NCBI GenBank assembly: GCA_003952965.2
Contig: RXIC02000004.1
Location: 179,053 to 243,052 of the forward strand
DNA length: 64,000 nucleotides
Reading direction: 5' to 3'
DNA from: Morella rubra
Taxonomy: Eukaryota; Streptophyta; Magnoliopsida; Fagales; Myricaceae
Shown: in pieces, positions 1 through 19,118 of the stretch
Layout: each line of letters begins with the position of its first letter
How positions within the stretch are numbered: the first letter of the stretch is position 1
The notes under the pieces: model-generated
The model's database searches: none
Told to the model about the DNA's origin: nothing
Seen by the model: the letters and a program-made list of their open reading frames with translations, nothing else
Translations under genes and position numbers: made by a program

Positions 1-163
1 AGTAAAAAGCATATTGTCTTCATATATTTACAGATAACAAGTTTAATGTCAAGGACCAAGGTCAATGACTTAGATAAATCCTATTGTAACACCACAAGAA
101 GGTAAAGTTTTTTTACATAGGAACGTTTCCGGAAGAGGCAACGGGGAATGTAGATAGATTGAT
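1..163 (-). other. 3' UTR/downstream flank of the aspartic proteinase
   Basis: This lies directly after the proteinase stop codon on the minus strand. It is AT-rich with no other coding signal. The end of the transcript cannot be placed exactly and may lie outside the window. Confidence 0.5.
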
Positions 164-6010
<5,847 letters not shown>

Positions 6011-7158
6011 AGCGCTCTCTTCTATTTTGACCGTTGATGTAATATTGGGAATCGGATGCTACGGTCGATGAGCTGCTTTGTATTTGTGTCGCTTTTGAAT
6101 GGTGACGTGGGGAATTTTGAATGGTTGAATGCTGACAGTTGTAACTGTTATTCCCGGAGCCGACTGAACAAGTCAGTTATCCTTTAGCTCAACTACCAGT
6201 CCGCCTGCATAGAAAAAAGTAAAACTTTTTCTACCAGTCCACATAAGTGGGATAACTCTATCTGTCTACCTGGAACGCGACATTTTGCAGTTCAGGCCCA
6301 GCATCAATCGCCTGGGTCTTCATCGAGAAAATAATCAGGCACCCATAATGCAATTGTCAGAAATGGGAATATGGGCAGTGGGCCTCCATTTGTTCACTCC
6401 ATAAGTGTTTGCTGCGTCTAAGAAATAATCGGGGGCCCATTATGTGAAAATTCGGAATGGGAGTATGGGTAGCGGGCCTTCTTTCGGTCCTGTTTTTTCC
6501 TACGCCGGCCTTCTTTGGGTTCTCTTTGTCCTTTTTTAAAAAAAAATAAAAAATAAAGAGAGAGGTCAACCAGCCGAGCCTTCCTAGATGTGATAATAGC
6601 AACACTCTTACTACAAAATATTCAATTTAAGCTATAATTGGATTCTCTTTGTTCTTGTTTGCTCTTCTACCAAAGTGAGAGCTTATTACAAACACATCAA
6701 AATATCGAGAAATATGAGAAACACAAGCCCCTAATAAAATTTTGAAATTTGAGGTGATCACACCATGACAATGGTAGATGTCACTATACTCAATTGTACA
6801 CCTTGAAGGGTGATGATTTCTATAGTAGTTATAAGTGACACGTCCGTTTAAAGTGAAATGATTTTTCGCAGATTTATAAGGCTTTTATGCAGTATTGTTA
6901 GGAAAACTATAGATATTTGCAAAATAATCATTTTATTTCACCCTATCTCTTTCGATCCTTAACAACTTTTATCGGTCTTTCTCTGGCGTTTCCACCCTAA
7001 CGAGAAAAGCACATCTATAATAATTCTAGGGAGGTATGATAAATTATCTTCCAAAATCCATTTCCTACCAACGAGGCTACGAAATAGTGGTCACGCTTCA
7101 TAGGATCAGCTCACTCTACTTATCTAAGAGATGTAGGGTTTCCCTTCTTCGTTTTCTG
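6011..7158. other. Intergenic; promoter side of the proteinase
   Basis: No gene is seen. A TTGACC W-box-like site lies near 6024, close to the expected transcription start of the proteinase. A diverged tandem duplication of about 94 bp starts near 6328 and 6422; both copies contain the pattern CCCAT(A/T)ATG and GGGA(A/G)TATGGG. The open frame at 6357-6605 runs through this repeat and is not considered real. Confidence 0.5.
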
Positions 7159-8750
7159 TCATATGCAACTTTTCATTCCTATATGTTCTTAGAATCATAG
7201 AGACAAAGTGACCGGCCTGCTACGTATTAGTTTGCACAATCCATGGCCGAGGTAAAGCTTATTGGCGGAGAAAAAAAAAATGAACCAACCGGGCTTGTTT
7301 AGGGCAGCACACGAAATTGCTTATGGTAATAGACTAATAGTCTTGCTAGTTTGCGCTTACTCGTGCAAATTCCCATGTCTGGTATCTAAGAAAAAGAGGG
7401 GGGGGAATATTCAAGGGTGGCCCGGCGTTTTGAACCAAAGCCACGCTCGGTCATTGACTCGTTGGGTTTCCTAGTAATAGGTTAGAAAAAGGCTGTAAAT
7501 TATTCCAACTTATAACCTAACTTGTCTACCAAGAGCCTTCGACCTTCTTCACGTGGACATGCAAGTCTGATAGCCTTTCCCTATTCCTAAAGTCTATGTT
7601 CTAATAATGAAGCATTGATCTAGTACGTACACATGCATTGTCAATCTTGCCGGAACGATTAATCGCCACCCAGCCGCCGCATGTGCTTAACTTGGGAGGA
7701 CTTAGGTTTCGCTAATTAACTTATTAATCTTTAGACTTGCGTACCCACCCCATCCGGCTGCCGAAACCCAACTATAGTCTCACCTCATTCGACCAACGGA
7801 TTCGCAGCCAAATCCCAATTTTAAAAGCTGCAACTGGGATAAGCTAGTGGAGTGGTACCACTTGGAAAGCTACCTAGTTGTTCTCTGACTGTACGTACTG
7901 CTATACGAAGGTATGGCTCTGTTATCCACCAATATTGCTTAGTGTTCACAAGATTCTTGCTAGCTAAACTTCACAACCGCGCGCCGGTCCCTCACCTTGC
8001 CCTTCATCTCTTGACAAGATGCCTAGCTGATAATCTGCTTCGTACCACCTCCATGGTTAGAACTTCGAGGTTTTGTTTCAGACTAGTACTTATGAAGATA
8101 TACATGCATGTACTTAAGGTTAATTTTTCTTAACTTCTCATCACAACTTCTTTCATAGACATGTAAAACAATGATGTTAGATGCACTGAACACGAGAAAC
8201 TTTCGTATTTAGTCAAGAATATATACTTTTTTTCGTGCATGGAGAAAGACTAATGGGATGCCTAATATATCGGATGATCAAGTGCTTCCAACGCCTAAAG
8301 CAGGGTGGAGTTGAAGCTGAAAAGTGGTCAGTACTGATGGGATGCCTAGCTAATTTATGACAAGCACTTTTTCCTTCTCTTTTGGCTAGGGTAGACGAAT
8401 GTACAGCACTATGAATCTTTATTCATTATTGTTTGATTGAACGTAAATAGATAACGAATGTACTAAAAGATAAGGAAAACTAATAAAAGATCACGAATCG
8501 AAAGAAATATCATCGTGTCAACTACTCTCAGATGGGGATAAAACGCCCGAAGACAAGCTTAAATGTCACATGCAGCAACGATGCCCCTCCTTTTGTCCCT
8601 CTCTCTATCTCTCTTCTACAACCTCACTAGACTAACACACTGCTTTCTAAACAGACGTGTCAAACATACCGTAACCCCATCCTTTCTACTCACTGATTAG
8701 GGTTTTCTCTGACTTCTTCTAGCTTCCGCGAAATTACTTCATCTGAGATG
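7159..8750. repeat. Direct tandem duplication, copy 1 (about 1.59 kb)
   Basis: The copy starts with TCATATGCAACTTTTCATTC, which recurs at 8751. The two copies abut. From 7953 to about 8605 I see no difference from copy 2 (offset 1263). The 5' part is longer than copy 2 by about 330 bp in total. No protein family is recognised in it; the short open frames at 7262 and 7852 have no coding character. Confidence 0.9.
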
Positions 8751-9987
8751 TCATATGCAACTTTTCATTCCTATATGTTCTTAGAATCATAGATGACCGG
8801 CCTGCTACGTATTAGTTTGCACAATCCATGGCCGAGGTTTATTGGCCCTTGTTTAGGGCAGCATTGCTTATGGTAATAGACTAATAGTCTTGCTAACTCG
8901 TGCAAGTCATCTAAGAATATTCAAGGGTGGCCATCGGTCATTGACTACTGTAAATTGTCTTTCGACCTTCTTCACGTGGACATGCAAGTCTGATAGCCTT
9001 TCCCTATTCCTAAAGTCTATGTTCCATTGATCTAGTACGTACACATGCATTGTCAATCTTGCCTTAATCGCTGTGCTTAACTTGGGAGGACTTAAATGAC
9101 TTGCGTAGAGACCTCATTCTTCGCAGGCTGCAACTGCTACCAAAAGCTGTTGTTCTCTGACTGTACGCTGCTATACGGGTATGGCTCTGTTATCCACCAA
9201 TATTGCTTAGTGTTCATTCTTGCTAGCTAAACTTCACAACCGCGCGCCGGTCCCTCACCTTGCCCTTCATCTCTTGACAAGATGCCTAGCTGATAATCTG
9301 CTTCGTACCACCTCCATGGTTAGAACTTCGAGGTTTTGTTTCAGACTAGTACTTATGAAGATATACATGCATGTACTTAAGGTTAATTTTTCTTAACTTC
9401 TCATCACAACTTCTTTCATAGACATGTAAAACAATGATGTTAGATGCACTGAACACGAGAAACTTTCGTATTTAGTCAAGAATATATACTTTTTTTCGTG
9501 CATGGAGAAAGACTAATGGGATGCCTAATATATCGGATGATCAAGTGCTTCCAACGCCTAAAGCAGGGTGGAGTTGAAGCTGAAAAGTGGTCAGTACTGA
9601 TGGGATGCCTAGCTAATTTATGACAAGCACTTTTTCCTTCTCTTTTGGCTAGGGTAGACGAATGTACAGCACTATGAATCTTTATTCATTATTGTTTGAT
9701 TGAACGTAAATAGATAACGAATGTACTAAAAGATAAGGAAAACTAATAAAAGATCACGAATCGAAAGAAATATCATCGTGTCAACTACTCTCAGATGGGG
9801 ATAAAACGCCCGAAGACAAGCTTAAATGTCACATGCAGCAACGATGCCCCTCCTTTTGTCCCTCTGCTATGCTTTCTAATTCCTTTACGTGTCAAACATA
9901 CCCGAACCCCATCCTTTCTAACCACTGTTAGACGGTTTTCTTGACTTCTTCTATTCACTGCGAAATTACTTATTGTTTTTCTGAGAT
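8751..9987. repeat. Direct tandem duplication, copy 2 (about 1.24 kb, many small deletions)
   Basis: Second copy of the unit at 7159. Compared with copy 1 it lacks roughly twenty short blocks (from about 3 to several tens of bases) in its 5' half and a few in its last 120 bp. The retained blocks look nearly identical in sequence. It ends near a GCGAAATTACTT stretch that both copies share. Confidence 0.85.
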
Positions 9988-10538
9988 CTAATGACTACCA
10001 CACGATGACCTTTTTGTTTGGGCAAGTGGCCAGTGCCATATGATACACGTAACTCCAAGCAAGAATAAAGTCCATTGTTCTCTTCCTCGGTTGTTCTCTT
10101 CTTTTTATCTTTTCCCTTGTTTTCTCTTCCTTTGGCTAATTTGTCATGGTCTTAGACACTTAGGAACAAAACAAAGTGAGGCGTATGGGTAAAAATAAAT
10201 CGTAGAAGACAAACGAGCTTTCCTTTTGATTTCCAGATCCGTGCAAAACAAGCTAACGAATATATATGCATTCATCTATTTATTCTTTATATAATATTCC
10301 TCTTTTTCACATTTTCTTGACTTTGTATTAACATAAATTCTAATTCACATATTATTCAAATCATAAAGAATTTGAAACCTATGTATATATGCTTAAAGCA
10401 AGTGTGAACCTAACAAAGAAAAACAAAGAAGAAATTAACATGTATAATCTCAGTATACTTCTTTGAGCCCAGCAGCGAAGAAGAAAAAAAAAATCTTCCC
10501 AAAAAAGAAATTGAAAGAAATAATTATCCTAGCTCCCC
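9988..10538. other. 3' flank of the WRKY gene and intergenic DNA
   Basis: AT-rich DNA with T-rich and A-rich runs and no open frame of interest. The part next to 10538 should contain the 3' UTR of the minus-strand WRKY gene. No clear polyadenylation site can be fixed by eye. Confidence 0.45.
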
Positions 10539-12956
10539 CTAATTGCCTTGGAAACTTGAATTGCTGATTTTGTTGTTGCCATTGCTGTTGCTGTTGCTGT
10601 TGCTAGTAGTAGTTATGTTGCCATTGCTGCTTGTGGTGGTTGTAAGGTTGGCATTAGTGTTACTGATGCTGTTTGTATGAGCACCGCCAATGATAGATGT
10701 GATAGCTGCTGCGATTGCTGCAGTGAAGTTTGGGTCAGCGGCAATGGCAGCAGTGGCGGCACTGACAGTATCAGAAAGTGCGTTCTGCTGCCCCTGGTTC
10801 ATTGGTAACGCTTGTGGTTGGTGACCCATTAATTGAGAACGGTTTATATCTTGAGACATCTGAAGACCAGAGAATTTTGATTGGTTATAAAGTGCTTGAC
10901 CAAATATTTGAGGCAGCAATGTGGTCTGAGCGTTGGCCAGGTTCTGGGTTGGGTTCGGGAATGGGATTTGGAATTGATCACTTGGTGGCCTTTGGAGTTG
11001 TAATGGATTGGGGGATTGAGTCAAGTCCAATGTAACAGTGGGAAATGGGGCTGAGGCTGAGATGGTGGCCATGCTAGAGGAGCACGGCAAGAGTGTCCCA
11101 GTGAGGAAATTTGAGTTCATTAGGCCATCAGCACTGGACATAGACCCCGAGAGTAGCATTCGTGCTGCTGATGAAGTTGTGGACGCCATTGCCATGGCGT
11201 TTGGGGGCAAGGGATGGCTGTGATTTCCCTCATACGTTGTTATGAGGATTGTCCGATCTTCTGCACATCTTTGTACCTGTTCAAGAATCAAATTCAAATT
11301 ATTAGTGCTACGGAGGCACTTCTTTATACAGATTGAAATCAAGCTTCATTGCCCATTTTCTACATTCCTAATTAAGTGCATGAGAAAAGTGCTTGCTTCC
11401 TTAAAATGCAAACGAGATTTTGAAACCTCACAAAATTAATGCTAAATTTAGACGCCATGAATATATGAAGTGAAAGTCTAAGAGAAAACCGAAAACGTAC
11501 TTGTTTTCTAACTGGGCAACCAGCAGCCATCGTGCACCGATAGTAAGCTCGAGGGCATGGGTTTCCCTTGGCCATCTTCTGTCCATACTTTCGCCATTGG
11601 CATCCATCCGTGATCTAACATCCACAAAATACCAATCAGTCAACTACAAGAATTAAACTCAATTAATCCACTTTAAGATCACAACTTCAAACTAATCACC
11701 TACCATAGGTGCCTCTGATCGAGCTCTAACTGAAACCCGCGCCTTCCTCATCGTGGCCTCCGTTTGATCGATATCTTTCGGGCAATTGAACCTGGGGATC
11801 TTATTTGGACCCCAGCCTTGTGATGTTTGATCCGGGCTATCCTCTCTTCCAATTTTACGATCGAATTCCTTCTTGTCCTGATCAAACACCACCCCCTCGC
11901 CACTATTCCCATCCTTTCTCATCCCAAATTCCTTGGATGCTCTTATTTCTCCGTTGTCACCGGGGGTTCGTGACCGGTCCCGGCTTCTTCCTTCCGATGA
12001 AGACAGCGAGTTCTCATCAGCACCACCAGTAGTAGCCAGCCGAAGATCCATGAACTGTCTTGGCACTCCTAGTGTTCCATTATCTTTTCCCTTTACTCTT
12101 TCATCTACCATACCCTTTCCTTCAATGTTTTTGGCTTTCTGAGCTTGCATAAACGTAACAAAATGCATCTGCAGGGCATTGTAACTACCAGTAACCTGAC
12201 TAAGCATCTCCTTCAGATGCTGATTCTCCGCCTTCATTCTCTGAAGCTCAGCTTGAAAAACGGCCAGCTGAAAACACATAATTAAGTAATCCAAAAATCA
12301 GCTCCAAGCTAAACATGAATCTAATGTAAACCAAAATCCTAAAACTAACCCATGATGGAACCCAACAAGATTTTTCATTCCCTTACGGCCTTACCTCGCT
12401 CTTAGCTCTTTTATCTTCTACGGCCGGCGATATTCCATCGTCCACCATGGATTGATCGCTACTAGTGTTTGTAGTAAGAAGATTCAAACCAGTCTGTATA
12501 TAGAGAAAAATAAGTTCAAGCAAATTATTGGAGAAAATGGTAATAATACGGTAAAACAAGGTTGAAAAACTTATAAGGGTCACATACGTTAACTTTGAAC
12601 TCTAACGCCGTCGGTCGACAGTCGGAATCTTTTTCATCGGCAACGGTGGAGGCAGCCTTGTTGTGATGATATTTCTCAGCGAAGAAGTCCATTTCATTGA
12701 CGACCGTGCGCTTATCATCGGACGGTGGAGGGGAGTCTTGGTGATGTGAACAGTTAAGGTTCAGTGGGAATTGGATAGTTGAGGGAGCTGACCTATCGAG
12801 CTGTGTGGCATCCATGGCTCCCAGTTTCCACTTGGGATTTCTGCTGTGGTTGTTGTTGCGGTTGTCGTCCTCAGGAAACGAGTTGAGTACTATTGGCTGG
12901 TGAAGAAATAACCCAATTGGATCTGAATCAATAGAGAGTCCACTTCCTTTGGCCAT
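10539..12956 (-). CDS. WRKY6/42-like: WRKY transcription factor, group IIb (WRKY6/31/42 type)
   Basis: Nuclear DNA-binding regulator that recognises W-boxes (TTGACC/T). In Arabidopsis the related WRKY6 and WRKY42 act in senescence, defence and phosphate responses. Five exons (12588-12956, 12395-12493, 11704-12267, 11501-11614, 10539-11276) join in phase into 1884 nt, 627 aa. The N-terminus [15 protein letters not shown] is the hallmark of this clade. A leucine-zipper-like coiled coil opens exon 3 (about residues 157-195). The WRKYGQK heptad is at 351-357. The zinc finger is C-X5-C-X23-H-X1-H, split by an intron directly before VQR, which is the intron class of groups IIa/IIb. The C-terminus is rich in Ala, then Asn/Ser/Thr. 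Start: the only Met that gives the clade N-terminus. The gene looks intact. Confidence 0.95.
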
Positions 12957-14400
12957 AAATGCAAAGAAAGAGAGAGAGAAAGAGAGATGCACAAGTTTTG
13001 AAACGGTGCAATGGACTCGGCAATAAAAGAGGGGGGGTGTTGAGACTCTGGAAGAAGACCAAAGAGTAGCAGTAGTGTGGTGTGGGTTTTGTGATAAGTT
13101 GAGTATTGCGTTAGATTTTGTACGAGTCTAGAGAAAATGAAGGGATTTGACAAGGTAAGGTGGCAGTACTTTCCTGGGTTTCTCTTTTAAGAAATCCTCA
13201 GGTTTTCTTTTCTGACATTTATCTCTCAATTTTGAGGATAAAAAAAGCTTCCCGAATTTTCTGCCCTTCTTTTTCACTTTTAGGGAACAGAAGAACCAAA
13301 AAGCTTAGAGAGAAAGCAATAGAGTCTAAAATCAAAGTAAATTCCAAATGATATGAAAACGAGATCCCAAACCCATCTACTGCTAAGACTTTAGATCCAA
13401 ATACTTGCTGCAAATAATAATTGAATTTCAGTTTAATTTATAAGGGCCAAAGTAATAGTTGGAGGCACGACTTATTGAGTAGGGATTTTTTTTCCCTTAT
13501 CTTTTAGGGTTACTCATTCGGCTATGTATATATATATTCTTAAAACATAGTTTTTTATGCATGTTTTTTTGGTCTCGAATTTTCTATAAAATTCCAGGAT
13601 CATGGACTTGTAATTGAATTAAGAAAAAAGAGGGTGGATTTCTAATTGGATAACCAGCAGATAACTGATGACACACGAATGTATTTCCGCCAGATAAATA
13701 CATACATCTTACTGCTGCCCTAGAAAGAGGGGAGAATAAAAGAAAATAGGAAAAAAAAAAAATAGTCCATGTTATTGCACAAATTATAGAAAAATGGACA
13801 CAGGGTCGCTGAGCTAATCACGTCCGTCAGATTACCAGGAGTGGAACCCACACGGAGTAGACGCGATAAATTTGTTTGAAAGTTTTTTTAATTACTTTTA
13901 TTTTGTTTTTAGTTTGAGGGTCAAACCGTGGGCTAGAAGGAGATTGACGCGTTCCAAAAAATCACCGCCCCGATTGGTCTGGCGCCTCTCGCTCGTGGAA
14001 AAGAGTAGTCTGGGTCAACGGTCCTGATGGGGACCTCTGGGCCCCACAGATTGCCGTCTGCAGCTGGGGCTGCTCCTGAAGCTGTAAAATATTTTTCTCT
14101 CGGACACGTAGAACAGTAGCAGATCCGGACGGAGCGTTATAGAACTTAGACTCCGTCGTCGGCCTTATGGGACCGCATCCGTCGCTCCTGCTAAATGCTG
14201 TCCGTTCATACTCTTTTTAATATTTTGTATGATTTTCTCCTGGGAGGCCTTTTGTCAAATCTATATGATCCCGAAATTTTAGAGAGAGAAAAAACAACTG
14301 ATTGTTTACAACAATCACCAAACAAAATATATTAATCTATTACCAGATAAAATGTCGTTCATGGCTGACTGTGTTCTTTGACCTTCCCAGTACTGGCTTT
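12957..14400 (-). promoter_or_regulatory. Upstream region of the WRKY gene with W-box core motifs
   Basis: The 5' leader includes a CT/GA-rich stretch (about 12965-12990). TTGACC cores occur at 13919-13924 and 14013-14018 (minus strand) and 14378-14383 (plus strand). The block 13880-14170 is more GC-rich than its surroundings. WRKY genes are often auto- or cross-regulated through W-boxes, so these sites are plausible but untested. The motif is short and some hits are expected by chance. Confidence 0.4.
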
Positions 14401-14699
14401 TTCTTTTGATCATGGTGCACGACGTGGATTTATTAGATCATTTAGCGCCATACAAACAGAACCGTTCAGACTTCTCCAAAAAAAAAAAACCACGAAAAAA
14501 AGGTCTCAGAATTCTAATAAATTCTATTTCTGCTCCAAACATTTTCTTGAAGAAAAGTTTTTTTTTTTTGGGGGGGGGGGGAGAGTTAGAATGTAGATTA
14601 AAAATGAGGCTACTACCACGTACAAACGGGACGGGGCTAATTAATTTACTAAGCCATAATAATTATATGTTATAATAAAACACTCAGTACCTCTCTCTC

Positions 14700-14730
<31 letters not shown>

Positions 14731-17097
14731 AGGTTATTAGTGACCAGTTTCAATGTACCGAAGTGCTTAATGAATGAAGTGTGTTTATTTATCCCATTTC
14801 CAGTGGACCCAGATTCCCTAATACAACCCGGGGGTCCTGCTGCTAGCTTGCGTAAGAAGAAAGGCGAAGTCCAAGAGGGCAGTGAGCTGCAAGGCCGCAT
14901 TGTTTGAAGAGGAAGTCAAAAAGAGCAACTGGCCTGGTCGTCTTCTCGATCCTCCAGTCGTCCTCTACCCCATGTATGCTGTAGCAGCTCTTTATTCCAA
15001 CGCTCAAAATTCCTACCAGCTTCTGTTCGCGTCCAAGCTAGTGCTCTTTTTCTCCCACCTGAACATGAATCGCGTAGGTGAAACCATTCATGAGGCGAAG
15101 GCATCTTTCCCCTTTTTTCGCATACAATTACCACGTAAATTTGAGCTCGATATTATAAACATTTTGAAAATAAAGAAACGTGTCCAATATTATAGATTTG
15201 TGTTAAGATAATTATATACATTCATACACTATACAACCACTTTAGAGTTTGAAACTTGTAATCATTTTGGACAGAACAACATTTGGTTCATGAATGTAAG
15301 GTGCTTTTTGATTTCCATGTGCAAAATTGTAGTGGGGGGGCCGGAAAAGGATGAAAAAGAGGAACTTTGTTTCAGACAAAGAGGGCCCAATATAGGAAGG
15401 GCAAAAAACGTGAGAGAAATGGAAAGATTGACTTACCAAAAAGAAAAATGGAAATGAGATCGTACAAAAAATGTGGGAGAAAGTCTTCCAAGCTGCGTAG
15501 AAAGAGAACAGGAGCAAAAATGTGATTCAATTAACCAAGTTCTTTCTGGTCGTTGGAAGCCAGGCCGAGACCCAGTACTGTGAATGTAGCAATTTTATGG
15601 TTATGTTTGGTAACGGGTGTGAGTCCTGAATTTTAGTTTCAGTTTCATTTTACTGTGCTGCGTGAGGTTCGAGATGGTCTTGACTTAAAACAAAGTTAAC
15701 GTGACCTGTCAATTACTCTAACGTTTGTTAGCAAAATGCACTTGTCTCGCTAACTAGCTTATGTTGCTCGCTCGTTCTCGCGCACGCTAGATTGTAATTA
15801 TTTTTTCACTAACCTCTGCTTCTCTTGCACGCTCCAACTTTAGCAAGCTAAAGTTTTTTTTTTAATATTTTTTGTTAACGTTTCGCTGCTCATAGGCTCT
15901 CCAATTCGCGAGAGCGATTTTTTTATAACATTCGCTTCCCTTGTGCTCTCTAAATTATTGCCTTTGCTTGCTAATTTGCTTGTCTTGCTGCTCACATGCC
16001 CTCCAATTGCAAGAGTAATTTTTTTATAATCTTCACTTCCCTTGTGATCTCTAAATTGCTAACTTGACCCTTTGCTTGTCTTGTTGGCATTTTACTTTTG
16101 ATTTAAACCAAAAATAACAAAAAGAAATCATTAATTCCGCTCCAAAACAGTAGCATTTGAACAATTTGAAAAAGAGGACTTAGACCCTTGCTGTTTGGTT
16201 GCAAGAAAATAGAGCAAAACAAAAACAAAAAATTCAAATTTTCACAAGAAAAATGAAACCTGACTCCATCAAGATTTCCTACTTTCTTTCAAACATCCTC
16301 CACTTCCTGAGATAGAAAAAAGAATATAATAATCAGACATCGCAGATAAAGGAAGGAAAAAAAAAAACGAGAAAGACGCTTACATTTTGCTTAAGGACTC
16401 AGAATTCAGCTTCGTCTTCAATTTGTCTCCTAAATATCCCTAGCTAGAGAGATAGAGAGAGGGCGCAAAGAGCACAGTAACAAGGGACCCCAGGATCAAC
16501 GGAGAAGAAGTTGCAATTCCACAACAAAGCAAATGCAAGAATTTTGGGTGATTCAGAGAATGGCTCTCTGGGTGGCGTGTGGGCAGCAGTCGCACAGGAG
16601 AGAGAGATAGAGAAAGAGATAGGGAGGATGGGGTGAAAAGGGGAGAGAGAGATCACGAGGGCAGCAGTAAGATGTGTGTTGGTTTCCTCTCCTCTTCTTC
16701 TTTTACTTTTTCTTTTTCTTTACTTTTTTTTTTCTGATCACCGTTAGTTTTGTGTCGTTATTAGATTTAAAAACTTATAAATAACACTTAATCCATCCAA
16801 ACATGGATTCAAGACTTTAGACTCAAAATTCAAATTTGAGACCTAAAACCAGGACTCAAACCACTTAACAAACATAGTCATAGATAAGCCACTATAACCC
16901 TAAGCAAAAGAAGAATTAAAAAGACACTAGTTAGTGGTCATTAATCTTAATTAACTGCCGTAATGACGAGGTCAAATACTTTTTCTCTCTTCTACATCAA
17001 TTGTGGCTACAGAGGAAAATCATGGTCACATGCATGTAATTGGCCACATCTCAATTCTTTTAAAGAATAGACATTAGACCCTGTTGAATTTCAGTTG

Positions 17098-17129
<32 letters not shown>

Positions 17130-18441
17130 CGCCGCTAGCGACTCTCAATCAGGCGCCGACCATAGAGAAAAAAGAGCCTTGCTGATCTAGAATCAAAGTA
17201 GCGTTTACATTTGATTGCTTTGCAACTAATGAGTTGTATATTAATTTTTGGTTTAAAATACCATTTCAAATAGGCTTCATAGTTGTGATATTAAATTATT
17301 GTTTTGGCATATTTTACCCACTAATTACTGATTTCAGATATTTTGCATCTTCTGTTAAAATTTTTCGTCAATCAAATAAAAAAATTATGTTTTGGAGTGC
17401 GAAACAATAGTTTTTATATTCCACACAATTTTTTAGAGTTGATATTTTGTGGATGTAAAATCACTATTTCAAAGGTTAATTAAGAAATTTTGAAATGACA
17501 AAGAATTTTAATAAATGCTGAAAAAAAGATATATATATGTATTAAATGATAGTTTGAGATGTAAAATAGATAACCTTCATAATTAGAAAGTGTAAAATAT
17601 ATATATCTCAAATAGAGTTTTTTCTGCTTAGAAGTTAGAATAAATAGCCGTAACATAATGGACTACCGGCTTAAATTTATATATAGCGTAGTATAAGATA
17701 TAAAAAAAAAAAAAAAAAAGAATTAAGTGGTGAACTGTGGAAAGTATTGGAGATGGAACAAAATATTTAATTATAGAATTTATGGACCGCCTGGAGGAAA
17801 CGTGTTTGCTTCTGTCCGAAGCTAAGGGCATCGTTTTTAACACCTTTTGTTTTTAAATTATAAAAAAAATAACCATATTTGATGGTCCCAAAAAAGAGTC
17901 AACAATAATAATAATATCACTTTTGTCAAAGTTCAAACGGATTTCTCTGAAGATTCAAAGCCACTTTGATGACCAATTAATCAAGTACATGATATTTGAA
18001 GAAATTCTGAAGGAAATTAAACAGAATTCTGTTTCTGTTTCCAAAGTGGCTCTTTCCGCTTTCGATCTTATACCTCTATTAATTTCCAGCGAAGAAATGT
18101 ATAAAAGAAGGTAAACCCCATCATTTATTGTCGACCTAACTGCAGACTTCTCCCCCATTCTTTACTTTGGTCCTGTCGACCCTCCAACGTTTGGTGAAGT
18201 CCAAAGGTCATACGAAACCGTGTGATGGAAATGAGTCTGCAATTTTATAAAAAAAACAGACCATATAGTTGTAAGAGGGCGGTTGGAAGTCTTCTGGTAT
18301 GGCAAGAGGCTTCTCAGAAAAAATTCAACTCAAAGCCTCAAGTTGAAAGTTGTTCTAATTAATTAGCCATATAGATTTATTTTTTCAAATTTGAAGGACA
18401 TAAACCCCAAATAGAGAAAGTAATAAAAAATAACATAAAAA
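14401..18441. other. Gene-poor intergenic DNA with simple repeats
   Basis: No gene is recognised. It contains a T-run followed by G12 (14570-14581), a (CT)n plus T-run tract (about 14692-14730), an (AT)n tract (about 17101-17129), and a C/T-rich region at 15740-16090 with loosely repeated GCTTGC/CTTGTGCTCTC words. The open frames at 14378-15520 and 16444-16656 are short, biased in composition and lack any motif I know. Confidence 0.6.
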
Positions 18442-19081
18442 GGTTAATGATCATTTTCGTCCCTCGGTTTCTCATTTATCACACGTAATCTTTAGGTTTC
18501 ATAATGTCAAAATGGTCCTTTCGTCTACTACCGTTAACGAATTATACTTAGTCAACTAACGGTTTTACATGTCATCACTAACCAAAAAATGACACAATGT
18601 AAAAAAATTTATTTAAAAATGTCACGTCATTTTTATTAAGCCACATTAGTAACATAAAAAAAATTAAAAAAGAAAAAAATAATTAACAATTTAATTTTAA
18701 TTTTTTTAAAAAAAAAAAAACATTCAAAAGAGCTAGGGAGCCGTGTGGCCTCCTACCTCCCTGGTTTTTGGGGTGGTGGTGAGCCACCCCTCAAAGTGGG
18801 GAGCCCAGATATGGGCTACCCTTGTGAGGGGTGGCTCTTGCTACCACCCCCTCCACCCGCAACTCTAGTTTTGGGGTGGCCGCAAGCCGCCTATCAACTA
18901 GGGAAAATGAGGGCCATCGGCCTCCTAGGGGTGGCTCGCTGCCACCTTTTTCTCCATGAGGGGTGGCCCTCGTGCTGGGTGGCTTACTGCCAGTGGTGCA
19001 GCGAGGCATTAAAGCAAGCACGTGCGGTGACTGGTGAAGGGAACAATTGCATCTTCCAAGGAATTTTCTTTCTTTCTTTTT

Positions 19082-19118
<37 letters not shown>

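Noticed and set aside
7262-8133. Open frames of 70 and 93 codons in the tandem duplication
   Set aside because: The frames are not kept in the second copy and show no motif or coding bias.
10778-11223. Plus-strand open frames of 61-85 codons in the WRKY last exon
   Set aside because: They are antisense shadows of the WRKY coding exon.
14882-15211. Open frame of 109 codons in the WRKY-hydrolase gap
   Set aside because: No start context, no recognisable domain, and competing frames of similar length on both strands.
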